Below, piece by piece: positions 16,834 to 26,315 of a stretch of DNA of 64,000 nucleotides. A program made the position numbers and the translations under genes. The notes under the pieces were generated by a model, which was not told where the DNA came from, made no database searches, and saw nothing but the letters and a program-made list of their open reading frames with translations. The stretch is from Bradyrhizobium sp. MOS003 (lineage in GTDB: Bacteria > Pseudomonadota > Alphaproteobacteria > Rhizobiales > Xanthobacteraceae). The DNA is taken from contig NZ_PYFW01000002.1 in assembly GCF_003020125.1 (NCBI RefSeq), positions 673,501-737,500 of the forward strand, read 5' to 3'. Each line of letters begins with the position of its first letter. Within the stretch, counting starts at the first letter, position 1.

Positions 16834-17640
16834 ATGATGCCATCCCGCGACTGGACCGAAATCCGCTGGGCCGATGCGCCCCCCGCGGACACGTCGCGCT
16901 GGATCGCGGTGCTGCCGCTGGCGGCAACCGAGCAGCACGGCCCGCATCTGCCGTTTGAGACCGACGTGCTGATCGCGGACGTCTATCTCGCACGTGTCCG
17001 CGAGCTGTTGCCTCTGAGTGTTCCGGCCAGTTTCCTCCCCGTTGAACCGGTCGGGATTTCCACCGAGCATATCGACTATCCGGGCACGCAGACTCTGGCG
17101 ACTGAAACCGCCTTGAAGCGATGGACCGGGATCGGCGAGGAGGTCGCGCGTCGCGGCGTAAAGAAGCTCGTCATCATCACCAGCCATGGTGGCAACAGCG
17201 CGGCCATGATGCTGATCGCGCAGGATCTGCGCGCGCATCAAAAACTGTTCGTGGTGACGACGTCGTGGTCGCGGCTGTCAGGCGCCGACAAACTGTTCCC
17301 GGCCGACGAAGTGCGCCACGGCATTCATGGCGGCGCGGTCGAGACCTCGATCATGCTGGCGCGCTATCCCGAGCAGGTGCGCAAGGATGCGATCGCGGAT
17401 TTTCCCGCGAGCAGCGTCGCGCTGGAACGGCAATATCGCTGGCTGTCGACGCAGCGGCCCGCGCCGTTTGCCTGGCAGGCGCAGGATCTCAACCCCAGCG
17501 GCGCCGTCGGCAATGCGACATTGGCCGTGGCGGCGAAGGGCGAGCAGCTCATCGATCAGGGCGCCCGTGCTTTTTGCGAGCTGCTGGGCGAAGTCGATAA
17601 CTTCGACGTGAACAGGCTCGCCAAGGGGCCTCTCGGCTAG
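16834..17640 (+). CDS. Creatininase-family amidohydrolase
   Basis: A protein of about 268 residues in the creatininase/FAPy-deformylase family (also MftE), metal-dependent hydrolases of cyclic or formyl amides. With the start at 16834, metal ligands are visible as Glu33, His35 and Asp44 in ATEQHGPHLPFETD, and further family motifs are ITSHGGNS and HGIHGGAVETS. Start choice is uncertain: GTG 16795, ATG 16834 and ATG 16837 are in frame, none with a strong ribosome site. It is divergent from the NMT1-type transporter operon and may act on the imported compound. In FAPy degradation the same fold works beside an NMT1-like importer, a suggestive but not decisive parallel. Confidence 0.85.
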   Translation: MMPSRDWTEIRWADAPPADTSRWIAVLPLAATEQHGPHLPFETDVLIADVYLARVRELLPLSVPASFLPVEPVGISTEHIDYPGTQTLATETALKRWTGIGEEVARRGVKKLVIITSHGGNSAAMMLIAQDLRAHQKLFVVTTSWSRLSGADKLFPADEVRHGIHGGAVETSIMLARYPEQVRKDAIADFPASSVALERQYRWLSTQRPAPFAWQAQDLNPSGAVGNATLAVAAKGEQLIDQGARAFCELLGEVDNFDVNRLAKGPLG

Positions 17641-17779
17641 CCTTTATCCTCCTGGAAACACTTGCGAAAACTCCTCGCTCCGGGAGCGGATTTGCCGCAT
17701 TCGAACCGGACGCGAGGCGCCTCCGTCAAACTGGGCACGCGGGCCACAACGGACCGCCTCAACCCGGATGGAGTTGCAC

Positions 17780-18043
17780 ATGTCGATCAAGACCAAGATT
17801 GCCGCTCTCGCGCTCGCGACCCTCGCCGTCACCGGCAGCATCGTGTCCACCACCTCCTCGGCCGAGGCCAAGCCGCCCGGTTGGGTCTGGGGTGTCGGTG
17901 CCGGCATCGCCACCGCCGCCGTCGTCGGCTCCGCGATCGCCGCCAACAACGATCCCTATTACCACGGCTATCACCGCTGCGGCTGGGTCGCCCAGTACAA
18001 CGCTTTCGGCCAGTACATCGGCCGCGTTCGTACTTGCTACTGA
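17780..18043 (+). CDS. Small secreted Gly/Tyr-rich protein
   Basis: An 87-residue protein with a signal peptide (LALATLAVTGSIVSTTSSAEA, cut near AEAKPP). A second hydrophobic Gly/Ala-rich stretch (GVGAGIATAAVVGSAIA) follows, then a Tyr/His/Cys tail ending RTCY. ATG 17780 has GGAG about 8 bases upstream; an in-frame ATG at 17768 is less likely. Many Rhizobiales encode such small exported proteins; function unknown. It stands alone and is followed by two strong hairpins. Confidence 0.7.
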   Translation: MSIKTKIAALALATLAVTGSIVSTTSSAEAKPPGWVWGVGAGIATAAVVGSAIAANNDPYYHGYHRCGWVAQYNAFGQYIGRVRTCY

Positions 18044-18083
18044 TCTGAGTACCTGAGGCCTATCTTACGTGGATCCTGCGTCC

Positions 18084-18111
18084 GACACGGGCGCCTCATC
18101 CACCCCGTGTC
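18084..18111 (+). terminator. Hairpin after small secreted protein
   Basis: GACACGGG at 18084-18091 pairs with CCCGTGTC at 18104-18111. It directly precedes the stronger hairpin at 18120-18151; together they probably stop transcription from the small gene. Confidence 0.45.
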
Positions 18112-18119
18112 GTGCCCCC

Positions 18120-18151
18120 GACCCCGCCCGGCTGTCCCCCCGGGCGGGGTC
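18120..18151 (+). terminator. Strong terminator-like hairpin
   Basis: A perfect 12-bp GC-rich stem (18120-18131 with 18140-18151, GACCCCGCCCGG) and an 8-base loop, followed by ATTCCTTT. Position after an isolated gene fits an intrinsic terminator, although the T-run is interrupted. Confidence 0.65.
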
Positions 18152-18210
18152 ATTCCTTTGGGCCGCGAGAATTTGTTGCCGTCCCGTCACACAGAGGTGC
18201 GAACCATCCT

Positions 18211-18252
18211 GTGCAATAAACTGCACCAGTTGCTATTGCGAATTAATCGCAA
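18211..18252. promoter_or_regulatory. Two adjacent inverted repeats upstream of the porin
   Basis: GTGCA-N6-TGCAC at 18211-18226 and TTGCGA-N5-TCGCAA at 18236-18252 lie in an AT-richer stretch about 90-130 bp before the porin gene. Each has the size of a dimeric regulator site. No regulator can be named. Confidence 0.4.
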
Positions 18253-18339
18253 TAAAGTCCGCAACGGGTTCAGGAACTTGGGACGATATCGCGTCGAATC
18301 GGGGTCATATCGATTGATGACGCGAGCCACCAAGACCTG

Positions 18340-20406
18340 ATGACAGGACCACCGCGAATCGGCAGGGATATCGCGGCGGATGGATACATTCGTGTTTTGG
18401 GGGCGTGCGTTTTGACGTTGAGAGGTCACCGTTACCAGCACTTGCGGACGGCTGCGGCGATTGCCTCGGGTGTGCTGGCTTTTCCCGCCGCAGGCCGCGC
18501 GGCCGATCTGCCGCTGAAGGCACCGGCGCTGAAAGCGGTCTATGACTGGACCGGCCTCTATATCGGCGGGCATGTCGGTGTCACCCGCGGCACTTCTTCG
18601 GCGACGTTGACCGATCCCACGCTCGCAACCGACGACAACGTCTTCACCGGCGCGACCGGCGGCGTCCAGGCCGGCTACAATTGGCGCCTCAATTCGGGCC
18701 TGCTGCTCGGCGTCGAAGGCGACATCTCGTTTCCGAACTATATGCCTTCCAACCACGTCGTATCATCGGCGGCGACCGCGTTGTCGGGCGCGGAAGAACG
18801 CTGGGACTATGTCGCGAGCTTGCGCGCGCGGCTCGGTTACGCCACCGGCAACTGGCTGCTCTATGCCACCGGCGGCGCGGCCTTCGCCGGCGAGCGCTTT
18901 TTGTCGACGCCGACGGGCGGCGTTGAAGAGAAGGTGCTGCACACCCGGTTCGGGTGGACCGCTGGCGGCGGCGTCGAATACGCCTTCGCGCCGCATTGGA
19001 CCACGCGGCTCGAATATCTCTACAGCAAGTTCGAGAACGCCAGCGTCACCTTTCCCTCCGGCGGGCAATATTCATCGTCGATGGATTTTCACAGCCTGCG
19101 GATCGGCCTCAATCGCAAGATCGATTGGCCGGGCCTGCCGACCTACAATCCGAAGTCTGACGTCACCGATACCGAGTCGAGCCGCTGGGAGATTCACGGC
19201 CAGTCGACCGCGCTGGGACAGGGCTATCCCGCCTTCCGCGCGCCCTATACCGGACCGAATAGCCTGCTACCCTCGCCCGATTTTCAGCAGACCTGGAGCA
19301 ATTCGCTCTATCTCAACGCGCGGCTGTGGGACGGCGGCGAGGTCTATTTCAATCCCGAGCTGCTGCAGGGTTTCGGCTTCAACAATACGACGGGCGCAGC
19401 AGGCTTTCCCAACGGCGAAGCGCAGAAGTCCGGCTTCCCCTATCCGCATTTCAATGCCTCCCGGCTGTTCGTACGCCACACCTTCGGCTTCGGCGGCGAG
19501 CAGGAAGAGTTGGCCTCCGGCCAGCTTCAGCTCGCGAACAAGGTTGACGTCTCGCGCCTGACCTTGCAGGTCGGAAAATTCTCCGTGGTCGACGTGTTCG
19601 ACGGCAATTCCTACGCGCACGATCCGCGCAAGGATTTCATGAACTGGTCGATCTGGGCGTCCGGTGCCTTCGACTATGCCGCCGACAAGCTCGGCCTCGG
19701 CTACGGCGCCACCGCCGAATTGAACCAGAAGCAATGGGCGATACGCGGCGGCTACTTCCTGATGGATGCCGTTTCCAACTCGAGCAATTTCGACATGAAC
19801 GTCGGCCGGCGCGGCGAATATGTCGTGGAGCTCGAGACGCGCTATTCGCTGTTGGGCCAGCCCGGCAAGCTGCGCACGCTCGGCTTCCTCAACAGCGCCT
19901 ATTCCGGCAGCTATCGCGAGACGCTGGACAATCCCGCCTTCGGCGTGGACATCAGCCAGACCCGCCGCGGCCGGATCAAATACGGCTACGCCCTCAACCT
20001 CGAACAAGCCATCACCGACGATATCGGCGTGTTCGGCCGCTGGAGCTGGAACAACGGCCGGACCGAGATCATGGCATTCACCGACATCGATCGCAGTCTG
20101 TCCGGCGGCGTCTCCGTCAAGGGAGCAAAATGGGGTCGGCCCGACGATGTCGTCGCCATCGCCGGTGCCGTCAACGCGCTGTCGCAGGACCATCGCGACT
20201 TCATCGCAGCCGGCGGACTCGGTCCCCTGATCGGCGACGGCCAGCTCAACTACCGCCGCGAGCGCGTGCTGGAGACCTACTACGCCTATGCGCTGAACAA
20301 GGCACTCACCTTCACCGCCGACTACCAGCTCATCGTCAACCCCGCCTACAACGCCGACCGCGGACCGGTGTCGGTGTTTTCAGGGCGTCTGCACGGCGAG
20401 TTCTGA
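18340..20406 (+). CDS. Outer-membrane protein: Omp25-type barrel fused to OprB-type porin
   Basis: A 688-residue frame from ATG 18340. A signal peptide ends near residue 54 (AAAIASGVLAFPAAGRA, mature start ADLPLKAP), so the true start may be a nearer GTG/TTG. Residues about 65-260 form an Omp25/31-type eight-strand barrel (YDWTGLYIGGHVG, RARLGYATGNWLLYATGG, ending LRIGLNRKI). Residues about 278-688 resemble carbohydrate-selective OprB porins (WEIHGQSTALGQGYPAF, SGRLHGEF at the C-terminus with terminal Phe). Each part looks complete, so one polypeptide seems to carry two barrels. A role in sugar or solute uptake is inferred from OprB. It is monocistronic. Confidence 0.8.
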   Translation: MTGPPRIGRDIAADGYIRVLGACVLTLRGHRYQHLRTAAAIASGVLAFPAAGRAADLPLKAPALKAVYDWTGLYIGGHVGVTRGTSSATLTDPTLATDDNVFTGATGGVQAGYNWRLNSGLLLGVEGDISFPNYMPSNHVVSSAATALSGAEERWDYVASLRARLGYATGNWLLYATGGAAFAGERFLSTPTGGVEEKVLHTRFGWTAGGGVEYAFAPHWTTRLEYLYSKFENASVTFPSGGQYSSSMDFHSLRIGLNRKIDWPGLPTYNPKSDVTDTESSRWEIHGQSTALGQGYPAFRAPYTGPNSLLPSPDFQQTWSNSLYLNARLWDGGEVYFNPELLQGFGFNNTTGAAGFPNGEAQKSGFPYPHFNASRLFVRHTFGFGGEQEELASGQLQLANKVDVSRLTLQVGKFSVVDVFDGNSYAHDPRKDFMNWSIWASGAFDYAADKLGLGYGATAELNQKQWAIRGGYFLMDAVSNSSNFDMNVGRRGEYVVELETRYSLLGQPGKLRTLGFLNSAYSGSYRETLDNPAFGVDISQTRRGRIKYGYALNLEQAITDDIGVFGRWSWNNGRTEIMAFTDIDRSLSGGVSVKGAKWGRPDDVVAIAGAVNALSQDHRDFIAAGGLGPLIGDGQLNYRRERVLETYYAYALNKALTFTADYQLIVNPAYNADRGPVSVFSGRLHGEF

Positions 20407-20415
20407 GCGAGCCCC

Positions 20416-22491
20416 CTACGCCGCCCGGATCGCGTCCAGGAACTTGCCGACCTCGACCTTGAGGCGGCTGCTCTCGCCGGACAGTGATCTGGCCGAGGCG
20501 AGCACGTTGGAGGAGGCCGATCCGGTCTGACTCGCGCCGCGCTGCACGTCGACGATGCTGGCGGAGACCTGCTGGGTGCCGCGTGCCGCCTGCTGCACGT
20601 TGCGGGAAATCTCCCGCGTCGCTGCGCCCTGTTCCTCGACCGCCGAGGCGATCGCGGACGCGATCTCGGACATCCGGGTAATAGTGTCGCCGATCGCCTT
20701 GATGGCGCCGACGGACTCTTCCGTCGCTGTCTGAATGCCCGTGATCTGCTGGCTGATTTCGCCGGTGGCCTTGGCGGTCTGCTCGGCCAGCGCCTTGACC
20801 TCGGAGGCGACCACCGCGAAGCCGCGCCCGGCTTCACCGGCGCGCGCGGCCTCGATCGTGGCGTTGAGAGCCAGAAGATTGGTCTGGCCTGCGATCTGGC
20901 TGATGAGCTCGACGACGTCGCCGATCCGCCCCGCGGCCTTGGCGAGCTCCCCGACATGGTCGTTGGTCCGCCCGGCCTGTTGCACCGCCTCGCCGGCGAT
21001 GCGTGCGGAGTCCTGCACCTGCCGGCTGATCTCGTCGACCGACGAGGCCATCTCCTCGGCCGCGGAAGCAACGGTCTGGACGTTGGTAGAGGCCTGTTCG
21101 GACGCTGCCGCGACGGTTGCGGTGACCTTCTCCGATTGATCGGCCGTGCTCGTCAGCGTTCCCGCGGACACCTCCAGCTCCGAGGAAGCCGACGATACCG
21201 TGTTGATCACGTCGCCGATCATGGCTTCGAACTCGCGCGCAATCTGGTCCATGCGCTGGCTGCGCCGGAGCTTCGCGTCGGCTTCGACCGCGGCTGCCTC
21301 GTCGGCAGCCTTCTTGGCGAGCAGCGAGTCCTTGAAGTGCTGCAGCGAGCCCGCCACCTGGCCGATCTCGTCATTGCGGCCCGTCGCGGGGATCTCGACC
21401 TCGTGCTGTCCGGCGGCGAGCGTTCCGATCACGTCCGCGATCCGGCCGAGCGGTGCCACGACGCGCCTGCGCAGCATCAGGGTCACGCCACCGAGCGTCC
21501 CGAGCAGCGCCAGCACCACCACGCCTGCGAGCGCGAGCATCGCCAGTGCACCATCGCGCGCGGCCGAGGCACGGTCGGCCGCTTCGGCCAATGCGGCATC
21601 GCGCACGCCGTAGAACATCTGGATGGCCGGCACGATGACCTTCGCCAGCTCGTCGGCGTCGACGCCGTACTTGCCGTCACCCCTCGCTGCGGGCATCTCC
21701 TTTTCGACGACCAGCGCTGCTTTGCCAAAATAGGACTCCGTCGCCGCCTTCAGCGCGGTGGCAATCCGGGGCGGATTGCCGAGCATCTCCATGCCGGCTT
21801 CGATACGCTGGCGGTCGGCGTCCACACGTCCCTGCATGCGATCCATGAGCGAGAATTCGGCCGCCACCAGAGGACGGCGGGCCGACAGCGCCGGCGACAG
21901 CGTGGCGGCGCGGCTGCCGGCCGAGACGCGGAGATCCTGCGCCGTTCGCGCCAGGCCCAGAAACGCCGCGAGCGAGGAATCGGCATTCACGACGTGTCCT
22001 TCGAGCCGGTTCATGATGGGCTCGATCTTGCCGATGACCTCGGCGACACCGGGCAGGAAGCCCTTGACCACGGCGCTGTCGCGCGCCGCCAAGGGCACGC
22101 TCATCGCGCGATCTGCCGTCGTATAGAGCTCCTTGAGCCGCCCGGCGGCACGATCCAGGGTTTCGACCATCGCTGCGCTGTCATCGAGCGCCATGATGGC
22201 GCGCCGGGCGGCCTCGAAGCCGGCATCGGCCGCTTTCGCAGCCTTCCCCGCAGCTTCGCTCTGGGCCTGCGTCGCGACGCCCTCCTGGAAGATCGGAGAG
22301 ATATAGGGCGCACGAAGCCCGGCGACGTGCTGGCTGACGGTCAGCATGGCGCCAAAGGCATCGACGGTCTTGATCGCGTCGGAGCGGTTCGTGAAGATGC
22401 GGGTCTGGGGTATCAGCACCTCGGCGCCAAGGATGACTGCGAAAACCGTCACCGTCAGCATCGACAGCGCGAAAAGTTTCCCGATCCGCAT
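20416..22491 (-). CDS. Methyl-accepting chemotaxis protein
   Basis: A 691-residue transmembrane receptor. The first helix is at about 7-27 and the second at about 315-340 ([22 protein letters not shown]); between them is a helical periplasmic sensor region of about 290 residues. A HAMP domain follows ([18 protein letters not shown]), then a long coiled-coil signalling domain whose hairpin tip contains [19 protein letters not shown] and [15 protein letters not shown], the CheA/CheW contact region. No CheR/CheB-tethering pentapeptide is visible at the C-terminus. No che genes are in the window, so it is an orphan receptor. The ligand is unknown. Confidence 0.94.
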   Translation of the reverse strand: MRIGKLFALSMLTVTVFAVILGAEVLIPQTRIFTNRSDAIKTVDAFGAMLTVSQHVAGLRAPYISPIFQEGVATQAQSEAAGKAAKAADAGFEAARRAIMALDDSAAMVETLDRAAGRLKELYTTADRAMSVPLAARDSAVVKGFLPGVAEVIGKIEPIMNRLEGHVVNADSSLAAFLGLARTAQDLRVSAGSRAATLSPALSARRPLVAAEFSLMDRMQGRVDADRQRIEAGMEMLGNPPRIATALKAATESYFGKAALVVEKEMPAARGDGKYGVDADELAKVIVPAIQMFYGVRDAALAEAADRASAARDGALAMLALAGVVVLALLGTLGGVTLMLRRRVVAPLGRIADVIGTLAAGQHEVEIPATGRNDEIGQVAGSLQHFKDSLLAKKAADEAAAVEADAKLRRSQRMDQIAREFEAMIGDVINTVSSASSELEVSAGTLTSTADQSEKVTATVAAASEQASTNVQTVASAAEEMASSVDEISRQVQDSARIAGEAVQQAGRTNDHVGELAKAAGRIGDVVELISQIAGQTNLLALNATIEAARAGEAGRGFAVVASEVKALAEQTAKATGEISQQITGIQTATEESVGAIKAIGDTITRMSEIASAIASAVEEQGAATREISRNVQQAARGTQQVSASIVDVQRGASQTGSASSNVLASARSLSGESSRLKVEVGKFLDAIRAA

Positions 22492-22721
22492 CTTGGGTCT
22501 CCAATATATTTCTGCAATGTCGAAAACTAGCCGCCGGCCACTAAGAGCCCGTTAAACAACGGACATCCCGTAGTTCCACGGGGCGCAGGCGGTCGGCCCG
22601 TGATCGTCGTGCTGTTGCCGGGGACGCCAATGTGGGCAAAATTGGCGGCATTTGCGCCCGGAATACCTATATCAAAGGATACGGCGTCCATCCCGCCGCA
22701 CTCCCATACCTCGGAACGTCA

Positions 22722-24017
22722 ATGCTCTCGGTCGAACTCGTCATCGTCGTTGTCCTGATCGTCATCAACGGCCTCTTGTCCATGTCGGAGCTGGCCGTGG
22801 TCTCGTCCCGCCCGGCGCGGCTGTCGATGCTCGCCGCGAAGGGCGTGCGCGGCGCCGAGCGGGCGCTGACGCTGGCCGCCGATCCCGGCAAATTCCTCTC
22901 GACGGTGCAGATCGGCATTACGCTGGTCGGCGTGCTCTCCGGCGCGTTCTCCGGCGCGACGCTCGGGCAGAGGCTGACGCAATGGCTGCTCGAGCTTGGC
23001 CTGTCCGCGGGCATTGCCGACATCGTCGGCGTCGGCATCGTCGTCACGCTCATCACCTACGCCACCCTGATCGTCGGTGAGCTGGTGCCGAAACAGGTGG
23101 CGCTGCGCGATCCCGAAAGCATCGCGGTCAGGGTCGCGCCCGCCATGCACGTGCTTTCGAAGGTCTCGCTGCCGCTGGTCTTTCTGCTCGATCTTTCGGG
23201 CAAGCTGATCCTCTCGATGCTCGGCCGCGGCGGCAAGGCCGAGGAGAAGGTCTCGGAGGACGAGATCCATCACCTCGTCAACGAGGCCGAGAGCGCAGGC
23301 GTGCTCGAACCCGGGGAGAAGGAGATGATCGCCGGCGTGATGCGGCTCGGCGACCGGCCGGTCGGCGCGGTGATGACGCCGCGCACGGAGGTCGACGAGA
23401 TCGACCTCAACGACGATCCCGCCGCCATCCAGGAGATCATCGCCAAGAGCCCGCATTCGCGCTTTCCCGTCTCCGACGGCGACCGCGACAAGCCGATCGG
23501 CGTGCTCCAGGCCAAGGACCTGCTGGTCGCCTATATGAGCGAACGGACGCCGGATCTGCGCGCGCTGGTGCGCGAGGCGCCCGGCATCCCGGCGTCGGCA
23601 GACGCGCGCGACGTGGTGACCATCCTGAGGGCCGCGCCGGTTCACGTCGGTTTCGTCTACGACGAATATGGCGGCTTTGAAGGCATGGTGACGGCCGCCG
23701 ACATCCTCGAATCGATCGTCGGCGCCTTCCATTCGGAGGAGGGACCGCCGGAGCCGGCCTTCGTCAGGCGTGCCGACGATTCGCTCCTGATCGCCGGCTG
23801 GATGCCGGTCGACGAATTCGGCGAATTGCTCGGTGTCCAACTGCCGCCGCACCGCTACAACACGGTGGCGGGCCTGGTGCTGCAGCAGTTCAACGCGCTG
23901 CCCGACACCGGCGACGCCTTCGACTTCGGCGGCTGGCACATCGAGGTGGTCGATCTCGACGGGCGGCGGATCGACAAGATTCTGGCGAGCCGGTTGACTG
24001 AGGTCGAGACGGGATAG
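22722..24017 (+). CDS. CorC/HlyC-family membrane protein with CBS domains
   Basis: A 431-residue protein. An N-terminal DUF21/CNNM-type membrane domain of about 200 residues starts with VELVIVVVLIVINGLLSMSELA. Two CBS domains follow (about 215-340, with RLGDRPVGAVMTPRTEVDEI and SRFPVSDGD), then a C-terminal CorC_HlyC FAD-PCMH-like domain ending near LASRLTEVETG. Relatives take part in Mg2+/Co2+ efflux or Na+/Mg2+ exchange; the name hemolysin is historical. ATG 22722 was preferred to a start at 22632 since the first helix begins there. Confidence 0.88.
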   Translation: MLSVELVIVVVLIVINGLLSMSELAVVSSRPARLSMLAAKGVRGAERALTLAADPGKFLSTVQIGITLVGVLSGAFSGATLGQRLTQWLLELGLSAGIADIVGVGIVVTLITYATLIVGELVPKQVALRDPESIAVRVAPAMHVLSKVSLPLVFLLDLSGKLILSMLGRGGKAEEKVSEDEIHHLVNEAESAGVLEPGEKEMIAGVMRLGDRPVGAVMTPRTEVDEIDLNDDPAAIQEIIAKSPHSRFPVSDGDRDKPIGVLQAKDLLVAYMSERTPDLRALVREAPGIPASADARDVVTILRAAPVHVGFVYDEYGGFEGMVTAADILESIVGAFHSEEGPPEPAFVRRADDSLLIAGWMPVDEFGELLGVQLPPHRYNTVAGLVLQQFNALPDTGDAFDFGGWHIEVVDLDGRRIDKILASRLTEVETG

Positions 24018-24053
24018 TTCGAGCGCGCGCTTGTGCGAGCGCCAACTCCATCC

Positions 24054-24293
24054 TCACCCGAACTTCACGCCGATCCGCTTCTCCTTGCGCCAGACCACGG
24101 TGCAGGCGAGATGCGTTCCGTCGGCCGGGATGAACAGGGTGAAGCGTTCGGGAATTCCGACAGGGCTGGTGACGTCGAGCGCCGCGCCGGTGTCCGAGAA
24201 ATTGCGGACGGTGCAGTCGATCGCGCCGCCGCCGAACTCGATCGTTCCGGCCTTCAGCACACGGTGTCTGGCTTTGTCGCGTCGCTCGTCCAT
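24054..24293 (-). CDS. PilZ-domain protein
   Basis: A 79-residue single-domain cytoplasmic protein. The c-di-GMP-binding signature is visible: RxxxR in ERRDKARHR at the N-terminus and NxSxxG in NFSDTG near residue 31. It is short even for the family and ends GVKFG. It probably acts as a c-di-GMP-dependent adaptor. It is convergent with the CorC-like gene; no cyclase or phosphodiesterase is nearby. Confidence 0.88.
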   Translation of the reverse strand: MDERRDKARHRVLKAGTIEFGGGAIDCTVRNFSDTGAALDVTSPVGIPERFTLFIPADGTHLACTVVWRKEKRIGVKFG

Positions 24294-24397
24294 GGGGACA
24301 ATCTACACCCAAAGCTGACACAGACATTAAGACACGGTGCATTCACGATGATTTTGTGCCACCGCAAAGCGCGGCGGTATCATGCGGTAGACGGCCC

Positions 24398-26023
24398 TTA
24401 CAAGGCCGGCTGGAACGTGTCGGTCTGCGCCATCCGCCAGGCCTCGCGGAAGCGCGGGTCTTCGGTGCCTTCGAGCAGTTCACCGGGACGCAGCTCCGGA
24501 TAGAGCCGCGAGAAGGATTGGACCTGCGTCGTGGACGTCCGTTGGCTGAAGTGAAGCGGGCGCAGCTGCTGCGGATGCTCGAGGCCCGCCGCGGCGATCA
24601 GCTCGGTCAGCGAATGCAGCGTCGCGTGGTGATAATTGTGCACGCGGTCGATCTTGAGCGGCACGTAAAGCGCACGCGCACGCGTCGGGTCCTGCGTCGC
24701 CACCCCGGTCGGGCAGCGGTCGGTGTGGCAGCTCAGCGACTGGATGCAGCCGAGCGAGAACATGAAGCCGCGCGCCGAGTTGCAATAATCGGCACCGATC
24801 GCCATGGCGCGCGCCATGTCGAAGGCGGTGGCGATCTTGCCGGACGCACCGATCCTGATGCGGTCGCGCGCATTGATGCCGATCAGCGCGTTGTGGACGA
24901 AATTGACGCCCTCGCGCATCGGCATGCCCAGATGATCCATGAATTCCAGCGGCGCCGCACCGGTGCCGCCTTCGTTGCCGTCGACCACGATGAAATCGGG
25001 ATAGATCCCGGTCTGGAGCATCGCCTTGCAGATCGCCAGGAATTCCCAGGGATGGCCGATGCACAGCTTGAAGCCGGCCGGCTTGCCGCCGGACAGGCGT
25101 CGCATCTCGGCGATGAACTGCATCATGCCGACTGGGGTCGAAAATGCGCGGTGCGAGGCCGGCGAGATACAGTCCTCGCCCATCGCGACGCCGCGGATTT
25201 TTGAGATCTCCTCCGAGACCTTTGCCGCCGGCAGCACGCCGCCGTGGCCGGGCTTGGCGCCCTGGCTGACCTTGAGCTCGACCATCTTGATCTGGTCGTC
25301 GCCGGCGACGCGCGCGAACGCCTCGGGATCGAAACTGCCGTCGAGATGACGGCAGCCGAAATAACCGGAGCCGATTTCCCAGATGATGTCGCCGCCCATC
25401 TCGCGGTGATAGGGGCTGACGCCGCCCTCGCCGGTGTCGTGCGCGAAGCCGCCCTTCTTCGCACCGGCATTGAGCGCACGCACGGCGTTGGGGCTGAGCG
25501 CGCCAAAGCTCATCGCGGAAATGTTGAACACCGAGGCCGAATAGGGCTGCTTGCAGTCGGGCCCGCCAATGCTGATGCGGAACTTCTCCTCGGCGTGCTT
25601 CTTCGGCGAGACCGAGTGATGCATCCACTCATAGCCCTCGCGGTAGACGTCCTCCTGGGTGCCGAACGGGCGCTTGTCCAGCTCCATCTTGGCGCGCTGG
25701 TAGACCACCGCGCGCGTGTCGCGCGAGAACGGCATGCCGTCCTTCTCGCTCTCGAAGAAATACTGCCGCATCTCCGGGCGGATCTCTTCGAGCAGGAAGC
25801 GAATATGCGCCGAAATCGGATAGTTGCGCAGCACCGCGTGGCTCTTCTGCAAGAGATCGCGGACGCCGAGCAGCGTCAGCGCGCCGAAGATCAGGATCGG
25901 CACCAGCAGAATGTCGAAGATCTTGCGGTCGGCGATGCCGATGCCGATCAGGAGCGCGGTAACGACCGCGCAGATCGTCAGCACGATGAAGCGCGGCGAG
26001 AATGGCAGCAGCAGGGTTTCCAT
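24398..26023 (-). CDS. FMN-binding glutamate-synthase-like protein
   Basis: A 541-residue protein. Two N-terminal hydrophobic segments (FIVLTICAVVTALLIGIGIA and ILLVPILIFGALTLLGV) probably anchor it in the membrane. The rest is a GltS/GOGAT central-type (beta/alpha)8 barrel with FMN-site motifs (SFGALSPNAVRALN, GEGGVSPYHREMGGD, DGNEGGTGAAP) and an Fe-S-type Cys set in GCIQSLSCHTDRCPTGVATQD. It lacks the glutaminase and C-terminal domains of true glutamate synthase, so it is not GltB. A very strong ribosome site (GGAGGAGGGG) fixes ATG 26023; an upstream in-frame ATG at 26110 is rejected. The substrate is unknown. Confidence 0.85.
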   Translation of the reverse strand: METLLLPFSPRFIVLTICAVVTALLIGIGIADRKIFDILLVPILIFGALTLLGVRDLLQKSHAVLRNYPISAHIRFLLEEIRPEMRQYFFESEKDGMPFSRDTRAVVYQRAKMELDKRPFGTQEDVYREGYEWMHHSVSPKKHAEEKFRISIGGPDCKQPYSASVFNISAMSFGALSPNAVRALNAGAKKGGFAHDTGEGGVSPYHREMGGDIIWEIGSGYFGCRHLDGSFDPEAFARVAGDDQIKMVELKVSQGAKPGHGGVLPAAKVSEEISKIRGVAMGEDCISPASHRAFSTPVGMMQFIAEMRRLSGGKPAGFKLCIGHPWEFLAICKAMLQTGIYPDFIVVDGNEGGTGAAPLEFMDHLGMPMREGVNFVHNALIGINARDRIRIGASGKIATAFDMARAMAIGADYCNSARGFMFSLGCIQSLSCHTDRCPTGVATQDPTRARALYVPLKIDRVHNYHHATLHSLTELIAAAGLEHPQQLRPLHFSQRTSTTQVQSFSRLYPELRPGELLEGTEDPRFREAWRMAQTDTFQPAL

Positions 26024-26276
26024 GATCCCCTCCTCCGCCAACGGCAGGCGCTTGTGGGACGCGTGTTGGGTGGAGTCCTGCGTCTTGGTGTCGTCGGCCA
26101 CGATTCCCATCCTCTCGCCAGCATGAGGCGGTACGATACGCCCTTGCCTGTCATACGGATATGACGCGGCCCTTGTTTCAGGCTAGCGAATTCGGCCGGG
26201 ATAAATCAATCAGCCGAGAGGATAGGCGTTTGCAGTGCAGCAGAGGCGGCCGAATTGAGCAGCCTGCATTGGGGGC

Positions 26277-26303
26277 GCTGCACTGCGTCCGGGGCACGAG
26301 AGC
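26277..26303. repeat. Solo arm of the 6204-6318 repeat
   Basis: The 27 bases match 6297-6323 in the same orientation with two differences (ends CACGAGAGC). Only one arm is present, so this is a degenerate copy. The rest of the 292-bp gap (26024-26315) between two minus-strand genes shows no gene. Confidence 0.75.
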
Positions 26304-26315
26304 GTGGCTGGAGCT

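Noticed and set aside
18069-18317. Small open frame after the secreted protein at 17.8 kb
   Set aside because: It covers the terminator hairpins, lacks a ribosome site and has an unconvincing composition.
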